From Rhizobium lentis (GTDB lineage Bacteria; Pseudomonadota; Alphaproteobacteria; Rhizobiales; Rhizobiaceae): a stretch of DNA of 64,000 nucleotides. This document shows, one piece after another, positions 26,553 through 35,021 of the stretch. The stretch lies in the NCBI RefSeq assembly GCF_017352135.1, contig NZ_CP071454.1, positions 2,753,001 through 2,817,000 of the forward strand, in the 5' to 3' direction. Each line of letters begins with the position of its first letter. The stretch's first letter is position 1. A model generated the notes under the pieces. It was not told the DNA's origin. It searched no databases and was given only the letters and a program-made list of their open reading frames with translations. The translations under genes and the position numbers were made by a program.

Positions 26553-27977
26553 ATGCCCGAGGCTTCTTTCTTCACCGACATGCTGCAAAGCATAACGGAT
26601 CACGGCCGCCAGCTTCTGTTTTCCGGCCCCCGCAACACGCAGGCCGCCGCCAAAGCCGATCTCCATACGCTCTGTGAAATGCTGCTTTCAAGCCGCGGTG
26701 AAGCATCCGGCATGGCGCTTGCGGCCGAGATTCTCGATCGCTGGGAAGCGCTCGACAGCGACGGCGCCCAGGCATTCCTCCAGATGCTTCACGAAAGGTT
26801 CGGGCCTGATGTGAGCAAGCTCGACCAGGCGATTGAACGCTACCGCACCGACAAGAGTTCGACCGCCGTGATTGCGCTCCACCAGGCAGCCGAGCCCCGG
26901 CGACAGGAGCTCCTACGCCGATTGAACCACGCGCCAAACGGGACGGCCAAGCTCGTCCGCATGCGTCAACAGCTGCTTGCTTCCGAAGATCGATCCGAAG
27001 CCTACCGCGCGCTGGATGCCGATTTCACGCATCTGTTCGGCTCCTGGTTTAATCGCGGCTTTCTGACGCTGCGGCCCATCGACTGGTCAACGCCGGCAAA
27101 CATCCTCGAAAAGATCATCAAATACGAGGCCGTGCACGAGATCGCCAGCTGGGAGGAGTTGCGCCGTCGCTTGGCGCCGGCCGACCGTCGATGCTTTGCC
27201 TTCTTCCACCCCCGATTGGCCGACGAGCCGCTGGTGTTCGTCGAGGTGGCGCTCACCCGATCCGTGCCGAAGGCGATCGCCGATGTACTCGACGAGGGGA
27301 GGGAGCAGATAAATGCCGACGAGGCGACGACTGCCGTCTTCTATTCGATCTCCAATTGCCAGGACGGCCTGCGCGGGATCTCCTTCGGCAATTTCCTAAT
27401 CAAGCAGGTTGTGGAAGATCTGCGCAAAGACCTGCCTGGCCTGAAGAACTTCGTCACGCTGTCGCCCGTCCCCGGCTTTGCTCGCTGGCTTGCCAAGGCA
27501 GGCGCCGCGGGTGCCGACAGCGTCCTGTCTGAAGCCGCCCGCAAAACACTGGCCTTGCTCCACGATCCGAACTGGCCCGACAGCGAGAAAGGCGCGGCCG
27601 AAATGGAGCGCTTGTTGCTGCCGCTTGCGGCGCGCTACTTCCTCACCGAACGGACGCCGGAGGGCCGTCCTGTCGATCCCGTCGCCCGCTTCCATCTCGG
27701 CAACGGCGCTCGGCTTGAACGCGTGAATTTTCTCGGCGACCGCTCGCCCAAGGCAATGCAGCAGGCACACGGCCTGATGGTCAACTACCTCTACAAGCTC
27801 GATGACATCGTGGCCAATCATGAAGCGCTGGCGCAGCGCGGCGAAGTGATCGCCTCGCCGGCCGTCAAAAGCCTGCTCAGCCAGAAAGACGAAAGCCGCC
27901 GTGGCGGCAATGGCCAGCAAGGTTCTCGAGCATTCGTGCAACTGATGAATTCCACGCTTGGAGGAGGGCGAAAATGA
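26553..27977 (+). CDS. matA: Malonyl-CoA decarboxylase
   Basis: A 474-residue enzyme converting malonyl-CoA to acetyl-CoA and CO2. It has the helical N-terminal domain (to about 175) and the GNAT-like C-terminal catalytic domain; the segment 'PLVFVEVALTRSVPKAIADV' and the block 'LSPVPGFARWLAK' match malonyl-CoA decarboxylases, as does 'ARFHLGNGARLERVNFLGD' with 'SYGLMVNYLY'-like 'AHGLMVNYLYKLDDI'. The ATG at 26553 behind GAGGAGAA is chosen; a frame extension to 26496 exists. The stop overlaps the matB start (ATGA), so decarboxylase and synthetase are translationally coupled. Confidence 0.95.
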   Translation: MPEASFFTDMLQSITDHGRQLLFSGPRNTQAAAKADLHTLCEMLLSSRGEASGMALAAEILDRWEALDSDGAQAFLQMLHERFGPDVSKLDQAIERYRTDKSSTAVIALHQAAEPRRQELLRRLNHAPNGTAKLVRMRQQLLASEDRSEAYRALDADFTHLFGSWFNRGFLTLRPIDWSTPANILEKIIKYEAVHEIASWEELRRRLAPADRRCFAFFHPRLADEPLVFVEVALTRSVPKAIADVLDEGREQINADEATTAVFYSISNCQDGLRGISFGNFLIKQVVEDLRKDLPGLKNFVTLSPVPGFARWLAKAGAAGADSVLSEAARKTLALLHDPNWPDSEKGAAEMERLLLPLAARYFLTERTPEGRPVDPVARFHLGNGARLERVNFLGDRSPKAMQQAHGLMVNYLYKLDDIVANHEALAQRGEVIASPAVKSLLSQKDESRRGGNGQQGSRAFVQLMNSTLGGGRK

Positions 27978-29488
27978 GCAACCATCTTTTCGATGCCATG
28001 CGGGCTGCCGCGCCCGGCGACGCAGCGTTCATTCGGCTCGGCAGCGGGCGCACATGGACTTACGAGGATGCCTTCGCCCTTTCCGGCCGCATTGCCAGCG
28101 CGATGGACACGCTCGGCATTCGCCCCGGCGACCGGGTGGCGGTGCAAGTCGAAAAAAGTGCAGAGGCATTGATCCTCTATCTCGCCTGCCTTCGAACGGG
28201 CGTGGTCTACCTGCCGCTCAACACCGCTTATACGCTGGCCGAGCTCGACTATTTTATCGGCGACGCCGAGCCGCGTCTGGTGGTCGTCGCGTCGGCCGCT
28301 CGCCAAGGCGTGGAGACCATCGCTGGGAATCATGGCGCGATCGTCGAAACGCTCGATGCCGATGGCAGCGGCTCGTTGCTGGATCTCGCCCGCGACGAAC
28401 CGGCCGATTTTGTCGATGCCTCGCGCGCCGCCGATGATCTGGCTGCGATCCTCTACACCTCGGGAACGACGGGACGCTCCAAGGGGGCGATGCTCACCCA
28501 TGGAAACCTGCTCTCGAACGCCCTGACCTTGCGGGATTATTGGCGCGTCACGTCAGGCGACCGGCTGATCCATGCCTTGCCGATCTTCCACACGCACGGG
28601 CTGTTTGTCGCGACGAATGTCACGCTGCTCGCCGGCGCCTCGATGTTCCTGCTGTCGAAATTCGATGCCGACGAAGTCATTTCGCTGATGCCTGAGGCAA
28701 CCATGCTGATGGGTGTGCCGACCTTCTACGTGCGTCTCCTGCAAAGTCCGCGCCTCGACAGAGCGGCGGTCGCCAACATGCGCTTGTTCATTTCCGGTTC
28801 GGCGCCGCTGCTTGCCGAAACCCATACCGAGTTCCAGGCCCGCACCGGTCACGCCATTCTCGAGCGCTACGGCATGACGGAAACCAATATGAACACGTCG
28901 AACCCCTATGAGGGCAAACGCATTGCCGGGACGGTCGGCTTCCCGCTGCCCGGGGTGACGGTGCGCGTCACCGATCCCGCCAGCGGGCAGGTGCTGCCGC
29001 CTGAAGAAACCGGTATGATCGAGATCAAGGGGCCGAACGTCTTCAAGGGCTATTGGCGCATGCCGGAGAAAACCGCGGCCGAATTCACCGCCGACGGGTT
29101 CTTCATCAGCGGCGACCTCGGCAAGATTGACCAGGACGGCTATATCAGCATCGTCGGCCGCGGCAAGGATCTGGTGATTTCGGGCGGATACAACATCTAT
29201 CCGAAGGAGGTCGAGAGCGAGATCGACCAGATCGACGGTGTGGTCGAGAGCGCCGTCATCGGCGTGCCGCATCCCGATTTCGGAGAGGGCGTCACCGCCG
29301 TTGTTGTATGCAAGGCCGGCGCCGTCCTCGATGAAAGGGCCATCGTCAGCGCCCTCCAGGACCGTCTCGCCCGCTACAAACAACCCAAGCGTATCATCTT
29401 CGCCGAGGACCTGCCGCGCAACACGATGGGCAAGGTTCAGAAGAATATCCTGCGGCAGCAATACGCCGATCTTTACACCAGAACGTAA
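27974..29488 (+). CDS. matB: Malonyl-CoA synthetase
   Basis: A 504-residue ANL-superfamily ligase that activates malonate with ATP and CoA. P-loop 'YTSGTTGRSKGAMLTHGN' (about 161-178), 'ERYGMTETNMNTSNP' (about 297-311), 'FISGDLGKIDQDGY' (about 377-390), hinge 'GRGKDLVISGGYNIYP' and the catalytic Lys in 'PRNTMGKVQKN' near the end are all intact. The tight position between matA and matC identifies the substrate better than the sequence alone. It supplies malonyl-CoA for MatA. Confidence 0.96.
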   Translation: MSNHLFDAMRAAAPGDAAFIRLGSGRTWTYEDAFALSGRIASAMDTLGIRPGDRVAVQVEKSAEALILYLACLRTGVVYLPLNTAYTLAELDYFIGDAEPRLVVVASAARQGVETIAGNHGAIVETLDADGSGSLLDLARDEPADFVDASRAADDLAAILYTSGTTGRSKGAMLTHGNLLSNALTLRDYWRVTSGDRLIHALPIFHTHGLFVATNVTLLAGASMFLLSKFDADEVISLMPEATMLMGVPTFYVRLLQSPRLDRAAVANMRLFISGSAPLLAETHTEFQARTGHAILERYGMTETNMNTSNPYEGKRIAGTVGFPLPGVTVRVTDPASGQVLPPEETGMIEIKGPNVFKGYWRMPEKTAAEFTADGFFISGDLGKIDQDGYISIVGRGKDLVISGGYNIYPKEVESEIDQIDGVVESAVIGVPHPDFGEGVTAVVVCKAGAVLDERAIVSALQDRLARYKQPKRIIFAEDLPRNTMGKVQKNILRQQYADLYTRT

Positions 29489-29582
29489 GGTGCCTGCCCT
29501 CTGGGAGGAGGGCGCGTCGGCATCCCGCATCGATCTTGAACACAACAGCTACGGCGCTGGAGGCGCCGGAGGGAGGGGAATC

Positions 29583-30929
29583 ATGGGTATTGAAATACTG
29601 GCCATAGGCCTGCTGGTCGCCATGTTCATCATTGCGACGATCCAGCCGATCAACATGGGCGCGCTCGCCTTTGCCGGCGCCTTCGTGCTCGGCTCCCTCG
29701 TTATCGGCATGAAAACCAACGATATATTCGCCGGTTTTCCGAGCGATCTGTTCCTGACGCTCGTCGCCGTCACCTACCTCTTCGCCATAGCGCAAATCAA
29801 CGGCACGATCGACTGGCTCGTCGAATGCGCCGTCCGCTTGGTGCGCGGGCGGATCGGCTTGATTCCCTGGGTGATGTTTCTCGTCGCCGCCGTCATAACC
29901 GGTTTCGGTGCCCTTGGTCCCGCCGCGGTCGCCATTCTCGCACCCGTCGCCTTGAGCTTTGCCGTGCAGTATCGCATTCACCCGGTCATGATGGGCCTGA
30001 TGGTGATCCACGGCGCGCAGGCGGGCGGCTTTTCGCCGATCAGCATCTATGGCGGGATCACCAATCAGATCGTTGCCAAGGCCGGCCTGCCTTTCGCGCC
30101 GACCTCGCTGTTTCTCTCCAGCTTCTTCTTCAATCTGGCGATCGCGGTGCTGGTCTTTTTCATTTTCGGCGGCGCAAAGGTGATGAAACAGGACCCCGAA
30201 TCGCTTGGCCCCTTGCCCGAACTGCATCCAGAGGGCGTATCGGCATCGATCAGAGGTCACGGCGGCACGCCGGCAAAACCGATCCGCGAACATGCCTACG
30301 GCACGGCGGCCGATACTGCGACGGGGCTGCGCCTGAACAACGAGAGAATTACCACCCTGATCGGCCTGACGGCGCTCGGCATCGGCGCCCTGGTCTTCAA
30401 GTTTAACGTCGGTCTCGTCGCCATGACCGTGGCCGTCGCCCTGGCGCTCTTGTCACCGAAGACCCAGAAGGCGGCAATCGACAAGGTCAGCTGGTCGACC
30501 GTGCTGCTGATTGCCGGCATTATCACATATGTAGGCGTCATGGAGAAGGCCGGGACAGTCGACTACGTGGCGAACGGCATATCCAGTCTCGGCATGCCGC
30601 TGCTGGTGGCGCTCCTGCTTTGCTTTACCGGCGCCATCGTCTCGGCCTTCGCCTCCTCGACCGCGCTGCTCGGCGCCATCATCCCGCTCGCCGTTCCCTT
30701 CCTCCTGCAGGGGCACGTCAGCGCCGTCGGCGTGGTCGCGGCGATCGCCATCTCGACGACGATCGTCGACACCAGCCCTTTCTCCACCAATGGTGCGCTC
30801 GTTGTCGCCAATGCGCCGGGCGACTGGCGCGAGCAGGTGCTGCGGCAGCTGCTGATCTACAGCGCGCTGATCGCCATCATCGGCCCGATCGTCGCCTGGC
30901 TGGTGTTCGTCGTGCCGGGACTGGTTTGA
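29583..30929 (+). CDS. matC: Malonate carrier protein
   Basis: A 448-residue integral membrane protein with about 11-12 hydrophobic helices, beginning 'MGIEILAIGLLVAMFIIATI'. It resembles the MatC branch of the ion-transporter superfamily. The two halves each have a Gly/Ser-rich hairpin, 'GGFSPISIYGGITNQ' and 'DTSPFSTNGALVVANAPG', expected to form the substrate site. A charged cytoplasmic loop (about residues 205-260) separates the halves. The ATG at 29583 follows GGAGGGGAATC, 94 bases after the matB stop. Uptake of malonate from host or rhizosphere feeds MatB and MatA. Confidence 0.93.
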   Translation: MGIEILAIGLLVAMFIIATIQPINMGALAFAGAFVLGSLVIGMKTNDIFAGFPSDLFLTLVAVTYLFAIAQINGTIDWLVECAVRLVRGRIGLIPWVMFLVAAVITGFGALGPAAVAILAPVALSFAVQYRIHPVMMGLMVIHGAQAGGFSPISIYGGITNQIVAKAGLPFAPTSLFLSSFFFNLAIAVLVFFIFGGAKVMKQDPESLGPLPELHPEGVSASIRGHGGTPAKPIREHAYGTAADTATGLRLNNERITTLIGLTALGIGALVFKFNVGLVAMTVAVALALLSPKTQKAAIDKVSWSTVLLIAGIITYVGVMEKAGTVDYVANGISSLGMPLLVALLLCFTGAIVSAFASSTALLGAIIPLAVPFLLQGHVSAVGVVAAIAISTTIVDTSPFSTNGALVVANAPGDWREQVLRQLLIYSALIAIIGPIVAWLVFVVPGLV

Positions 30930-31182
30930 CGACGGGCCGGTAAGCGGATCGCTTTCGCATTCGCGTCGTGGGGAAGGCATTCCGAGTTCCAACTCCCCCT
31001 GGCGCGGAAGGCGTCAACCGCAAGATATAATGCGCGTGAAGGAATAACATGCTGAGGTTGTAGTATTCATTGCTGTACGGAATAGATAAGCTGTCGTTAA
31101 TGTTCGAATTCCATTGCATTTGCGAAGACAACACTATTCAATATTCGAAGATGCTTTCATTCGCTCACGTTGAAAATCACAC

Positions 31183-32286
31183 ATGATTCAATCGACTGAC
31201 GTCTCATCTCTTCTGACGGATATGATTTATGGAAGTCTGTTCGGAGAGTGCAGTTGGCAGGATTTCCTGGACCGCCTTGCGCAGACGTCGCCGGGCGGCA
31301 AGGCGGCGCTTCACTATCACGACCTGACCTCGTCCGTCGCCCATGTTCCCTTCATGTCGGGGTTTTCGCAGTCCGAGATTGATCAGTTCATGAGTCACTT
31401 CGCCTCGGTCAATCCCTGGATTCCGAGATTGGATCTCGTGCCCGTCGGCCAGGGCTTGTGTGGCGACGAGATCGTTCCGCGCGAGGAGCTGGTCAAATCG
31501 GAGTTTTACAATGACTGGCTGAAGCGGCAGACCGGATGCGAGACGAGCGTCGGCGTCTCGATCATTCGCGAGGAAAACCGCACCTTCATCCTTTCGGCCT
31601 GCACAACTTCCGCCGACCCCGATCTCAATAGCGAGGCGGCCAAGCTCTACACGCAGCTCGCTCCGCATCTGAAGAGAGCCTTCGACTTCATCCGCAAGCG
31701 CGATCTCTTCGCGCCGCACGAGCAGGCAACGCAGGCTCTGTTCGACAGCATCGGCATCGGATTGATTTATGTCACGGAGCAACGGAAAGCCCGTCGTTGG
31801 AACAAAAGCGCAGAGGCCTTGTTGGCCGCCGGCTTGCCTGTGCGGATCGCCGCCGACGGCACCCTCGCGCTTGAATGCGCGAAATCAGCGGCGGTGCTTG
31901 AATTCCTGACTTCCAGAAACGGCGTGCAGACCCAACCGCACTCGGCGATCGTCAAGGGCAGGGAACAGGATAACTATCGCATCACCCTTGTCCGGCTGCA
32001 CTCCGATGCGTTCACAGAGTTTCTGGAAGGGCCGACCGTGGGGGTGATTGTCGAGCCGATCGTGGCGACGCCGCTCAACGAGCGGCGCGATTTGCTGATG
32101 CAGCTTTATAAGCTGACCGCCACCGAAATCCGGATCGCCTCGAGCATCGCATCGGGCCAGTCGCCGAGAGAAGTGGCGGTCGCCGACGACATCAGCTACG
32201 AGACGGTCAGGACACACCTCAGAAACATCTATTCGAAGCTCGGCGTCAATTCCCGGGTCGGCCTGGTGTCGCTGCTGATGCGGTGA
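31183..32286 (+). CDS. LuxR-type transcriptional regulator without an autoinducer domain
   Basis: A 367-residue regulator. The C-terminal helix-turn-helix (about 300-362) shows the LuxR pattern: 'LTATEIRIASSIASGQSPRE' then 'SYETVRTHLRNIYSKLGVNS'. The N-terminal 290 residues do not show the conserved aromatic residues of an acyl-homoserine-lactone domain; they look like a PAS/GAF-type sensory part ('ALFDSIGIGLIYVTEQRKAR'). No synthase gene is nearby. The RBS before the ATG is weak and the 253-base upstream gap (30930-31182) is distinctly AT-rich. The gene directly precedes the miniprotein locus, 160 bases away, with palindromes in between. Confidence 0.85.
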   Translation: MIQSTDVSSLLTDMIYGSLFGECSWQDFLDRLAQTSPGGKAALHYHDLTSSVAHVPFMSGFSQSEIDQFMSHFASVNPWIPRLDLVPVGQGLCGDEIVPREELVKSEFYNDWLKRQTGCETSVGVSIIREENRTFILSACTTSADPDLNSEAAKLYTQLAPHLKRAFDFIRKRDLFAPHEQATQALFDSIGIGLIYVTEQRKARRWNKSAEALLAAGLPVRIAADGTLALECAKSAAVLEFLTSRNGVQTQPHSAIVKGREQDNYRITLVRLHSDAFTEFLEGPTVGVIVEPIVATPLNERRDLLMQLYKLTATEIRIASSIASGQSPREVAVADDISYETVRTHLRNIYSKLGVNSRVGLVSLLMR

Positions 32287-32353
32287 AGGGACTCACCCCG
32301 CAAATGGTGCCACGTGTCAGCCGCTTGTTCAGGCCGGACCTGGATGTCATAAA

Positions 32354-32425
32354 AGCTTCATATTGAAGCTATTGCGGAAATCGAAAAATAGCCTATAGTT
32401 TTTATCAGGAAACAAGCTTTCCTGA
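32354..32425 (+). promoter_or_regulatory. Palindrome-flanked promoter of the miniprotein gene
   Basis: AGCTTCA-TAT-TGAAGCT is a perfect 7-bp inverted repeat at 32354-32370. It abuts a sigma70-like pair, TTGCGG (32372-32377), 16 bases, TATAGT (32394-32399). A second perfect inverted repeat, TCAGGAAA-CAAGC-TTTCCTGA, occupies 32405-32425, where transcription should begin. The arrangement of operators on both sides of a core promoter suggests tight control of the gene at 32446. Confidence 0.5.
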
Positions 32426-32445
32426 AGCGAACGAAAGGAGACTGA

Positions 32446-32619
32446 TTGATCACATTTTTATCGAATGCCTTCATCATTGCGTACGGCGCCCTGATATTTG
32501 CCCTGCTCGTTGGAAGTGGCAAGTTCAGGTCAAAAAGCTCCGGTGGCGGAGGAGGCTGGTTCGACGTCTCGGGAGACGGCGGCTGTGACGGCGGCGGCGA
32601 CGGAGGTGGAGGAGACTAG
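32446..32619 (+). CDS. 57-residue membrane miniprotein with Gly/Asp-rich tail
   Basis: A small open frame with TTG start five bases after AAAGGAG. The first 23 residues (MITFLSNAFIIAYGALIFAL and on) form one transmembrane helix; a short basic segment 'KFRSKSS' follows, placing the tail in the cytoplasm by the positive-inside rule. Then come GGGGGWFDVSGD and the terminal tail GCDGGGDGGGGD with a single cysteine. A clear terminator follows within 30 bases and palindromes precede it, so it is a complete monocistronic unit. No function is known to me; such tails occur in other small rhizobial proteins. Confidence 0.65.
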   Translation: MITFLSNAFIIAYGALIFALLVGSGKFRSKSSGGGGGWFDVSGDGGCDGGGDGGGGD

Positions 32620-32646
32620 ATCAAACTGTAATCGATAGAATGCCCG

Positions 32647-32667
32647 ACCGCCTCAAGGCGGTTTTTT
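32647..32667 (+). terminator. Intrinsic terminator of the miniprotein gene
   Basis: ACCGCCT-CA-AGGCGGT is a perfect 7-bp hairpin (32647-32662) followed by five further T residues. The 170 bases up to the bioY stop hold nothing further that I recognise. Confidence 0.88.
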
Positions 32668-32836
32668 GTTGCCTGCGTTCCAGGCCGCGCCTCGCTCCCA
32701 GCAAGGCTTCCTTCCTCACCCAATCAGCATGAAGACGCAGCGCTTGCGCCGCAGGCGAGCGGTCCCAGCGTGCCGCAACGCAAATGGCCGCCTTCGGGTG
32801 AAGACGGCCATCGCATGTTATTTCAGCTCGAGGCGC

Positions 32837-33403
32837 TCAGGCGCGCGCCGGCAGCAGGGGATAGCCGACCATGACGGCGCGGCCGAGGAGGGCGGCGACG
32901 AAGGCCTTGATCACGTCGCCAGGAATGAAGGCCATCGAGCCGAGGAAGGCTTTCGGGAAGCCCATGCCGGCTGCGGTCGCGAGATAGGTGATGCCGAAAG
33001 CATAGAGGACGACGACGCCGCCGATCATGGCGGCGAGGAAGAAGCTCACCGTCTGCACCAGGCCGGACTGCTTGTCGTCGACCAGCCGCTCGCTCAGATA
33101 GCCGGTGACGAAGGCGCCGAAGATCCAGCCGACGAGGAAGCCGGCCGTCGGCGAAGCGAAGATCGCAAGGCCGCCGCGACCGCCGGAGAGCACCGGCAGG
33201 CCGATTGCGACCAAGAGCAGGACGATCAGCACGGCAATCGCGCCGCGCCGGGCGCCGAGCACGACGCCTGCCATCATGACGCCGAGCGACTGGGCGGTGA
33301 TCGGCACCGGAATGAAGCCGAGCGAAATCGGCGGCAACAGGCCGAGCGCCACGATGATCGCGGCAAAGAGGGCGGCAAGAACGAGGTCGCGGGTGCTCAT
33401 CAT
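32837..33403 (-). CDS. bioY: Biotin transporter substrate-binding subunit BioY
   Basis: A 188-residue integral membrane S-component of an ECF transporter with about six helices. Signature segments are 'GLLPPISLGFIPVPITAQSL', 'VMMAGVVLGARRGAIAV', 'GLPVLSGGRGGLAIFASPTA' and 'GFLVGWIFGAF'. It binds biotin and docks with BioN and the ATPase BioM. It is the last gene of bioMNY, 21 bases after bioN. Confidence 0.95.
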   Translation of the reverse strand: MMSTRDLVLAALFAAIIVALGLLPPISLGFIPVPITAQSLGVMMAGVVLGARRGAIAVLIVLLLVAIGLPVLSGGRGGLAIFASPTAGFLVGWIFGAFVTGYLSERLVDDKQSGLVQTVSFFLAAMIGGVVVLYAFGITYLATAAGMGFPKAFLGSMAFIPGDVIKAFVAALLGRAVMVGYPLLPARA

Positions 33404-33424
33404 GAACTCCGAATTAATAGATCC

Positions 33425-34033
33425 TTAACTCCCATGCCGCCGAATGCCGCGCGCGTCAATCGCGGCAGCGACATTATCCGCATCCTTGAGCGTCAGGATG
33501 ATCAGCGGCGCAAGCAGGCTCGTCGGCCTGACCTTCAGCCCACGCGCCCGATGCGCCTCGCGGATTGCCCGGTAACGATCGACGATGTCAGGCACGAAAC
33601 GCAGCACCAACCCGAGAGCCAGCCCGATATCGTCTGCCTGCACCCGGCCGGTGCGTTCGAGCGGCCGGGCAAGCGCCGTCACCTCGTCGATGAATTCGGT
33701 AATCGACGTCGTCGCCGTCACGGCGGCGGCGAGCAACATCAGCGCCGTCAGCCGCAGCAGGGGCACGAGCGCCGCCTGCCAGGGATTGAAGACGAAGTTG
33801 AAGAGGGCGACGACGGCAATTGTCACGAAGATCGGCCGCAGCCGCCGCAACGCATCGCCAGGCGGCAGCCCGATCGTGCCGTAGAGAACCGCCGTCACCA
33901 GCACGGCGCCCGAGAGCAGCAGGAGATTATCGGTGATGAACAGCAGGATGGCGAAGGCCGTCAGCGACAACAGCTTCACCCGCGGCGAGAGCCGGTGCAT
34001 CGGGCTGTTGCCTTCGACATAGAGCGTCTGCAT
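33425..34033 (-). CDS. bioN: ECF transporter transmembrane subunit BioN
   Basis: A 202-residue EcfT-type membrane protein. It has hydrophobic helices from about residue 22 on and the cytoplasmic coupling motifs in the long C-terminal part ('REAHRARGL' and 'AIDARGIRRHGS', the two A-R-G signatures that contact the ATPase). The ATG at 34033 overlaps the bioM stop by one base (TGATG). The frame continues open far upstream through bioM, but that part is a shadow. Confidence 0.93.
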   Translation of the reverse strand: MQTLYVEGNSPMHRLSPRVKLLSLTAFAILLFITDNLLLLSGAVLVTAVLYGTIGLPPGDALRRLRPIFVTIAVVALFNFVFNPWQAALVPLLRLTALMLLAAAVTATTSITEFIDEVTALARPLERTGRVQADDIGLALGLVLRFVPDIVDRYRAIREAHRARGLKVRPTSLLAPLIILTLKDADNVAAAIDARGIRRHGS

Positions 34034-34707
34034 CAGGCGGCGATCTCCCGGTAGCGCGCGACCGCCTCGGCCGCCGGCGCATCGGCGGCAAGCCGCCCTT
34101 CGTGAAACACAAGCACCCGCTCGAAACCGGCGATCAGCTCGAGGTCGTGGGTGATGACGATGGCGCTCTCGGGCAGTCCGGCGATGATCCTTTCCACCAG
34201 CGCCCGGTTCTTCAGGTCGAGCTGGTTGGTCGGCTCGTCGAGGATGAGAATGCCAGGGCCGGTCGCCAGCACCGAACAAAGGGCGGCCAGCTGCAGCTCG
34301 CCGCCGGAAAGCTCGTGCGCCCGCCGATCGGCGAGCGCCTCGGCGCCGAAGCGGGCAAGCACGCCCGCGACCCTCGCCTCGATTTCCGTCTTGCTGAAGC
34401 CGCGCCGCTTCAACCCGAAGGCGATGTCGTCCTTGACGATCGGCAGGATGATCTGGTTCTGCGGCGACTGGAAGATGAAGCCGACATCGGCCGCAGCGGT
34501 CTTCTCGTCGGCCATGTCGCGGCCGTTGACGATGACGCGGCCGGTGGTCGGCTTCGTCAGCCCGTTGATCAGCCGCGCAAAGGTGGTCTTGCCCGAGCCG
34601 TTGAGCCCGATGACGCCGACGCGTTTGCCGCTGATGCCGAGCGTCAGCGGCTCCAGCGCCACCCGCGCGCCGAAATTCACCCCTGCACTTTCGAAACGAA
34701 TATCCAA
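34033..34707 (-). CDS. bioM: ECF transporter ATPase BioM
   Basis: A 224-residue ABC ATPase. Walker A 'GLNGSGKTTFARLINGL' (about 34-50), Q-loop 'FIFQSPQNQII', signature 'HELSGGELQLAALCSVLATG' (about 135-154), Walker B 'ILILDEPTNQLD' and the switch His in 'AIVITHDLEL' are intact. It energises the BioMNY biotin importer. The first gene of the operon; its promoter must lie in the 314-base gap that also holds a repeat at 34752-34889, and no BioR box was recognised. Confidence 0.94.
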   Translation of the reverse strand: MDIRFESAGVNFGARVALEPLTLGISGKRVGVIGLNGSGKTTFARLINGLTKPTTGRVIVNGRDMADEKTAAADVGFIFQSPQNQIILPIVKDDIAFGLKRRGFSKTEIEARVAGVLARFGAEALADRRAHELSGGELQLAALCSVLATGPGILILDEPTNQLDLKNRALVERIIAGLPESAIVITHDLELIAGFERVLVFHEGRLAADAPAAEAVARYREIAA

Positions 34708-34751
34708 ACCAACTCCCTCGCATTTTCTACCGGAGGGGTTGCCGATGCCGG

Positions 34752-34889
34752 CCCCTCATCCGCCTGCCGGCACCTTCTCCCCGTAAACGGGGCGGAAGGG
34801 ACCATGCCGCGCCCTCTCGGTTCCCCGCAGGCCTCTCGCAGGGCACGTCCCCTCGCCCCCGTTTACGGGGAGAGGGTTAGGGTGAGGGG
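34752..34889. repeat. RIME-like mosaic element
   Basis: The element begins CCCCTCATCCGCCTGCCGGC, contains CTTCTCCCCGTAAACGGGG and its partner CCCCGTTTACGGGGAGAGGG, and ends GGTGAGGGG. It fills most of the gap 34708-35021 between divergent bioM and the YcaQ-type gene; the remaining bases show only an AT-richer stretch just before the latter. Confidence 0.8.
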
Positions 34890-35021
34890 CAGCCATTGGC
34901 GCCAACCCGACAGCAGTGCTTCTATACGGGGAAGCAAGGATGATGAAAGCGCAAATCGCGATGTCGACATTTGGGCGGATAATCGGGTGGCTAGGAAGAT
35001 TTTCCGGATTATGATGCGACC

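Noticed and set aside
33404..33424. Possible BioR box near bioY (TTAATAGATCCTTAA)
   Set aside because: It lies between bioN and bioY, not at the operon promoter, and fits the TTATAGATAA-type pattern poorly.
34034..34723. Upstream continuation of the bioN frame through bioM
   Set aside because: bioM in the overlapping frame has all ABC motifs; bioN begins at 34033 where TGATG couples the two genes.
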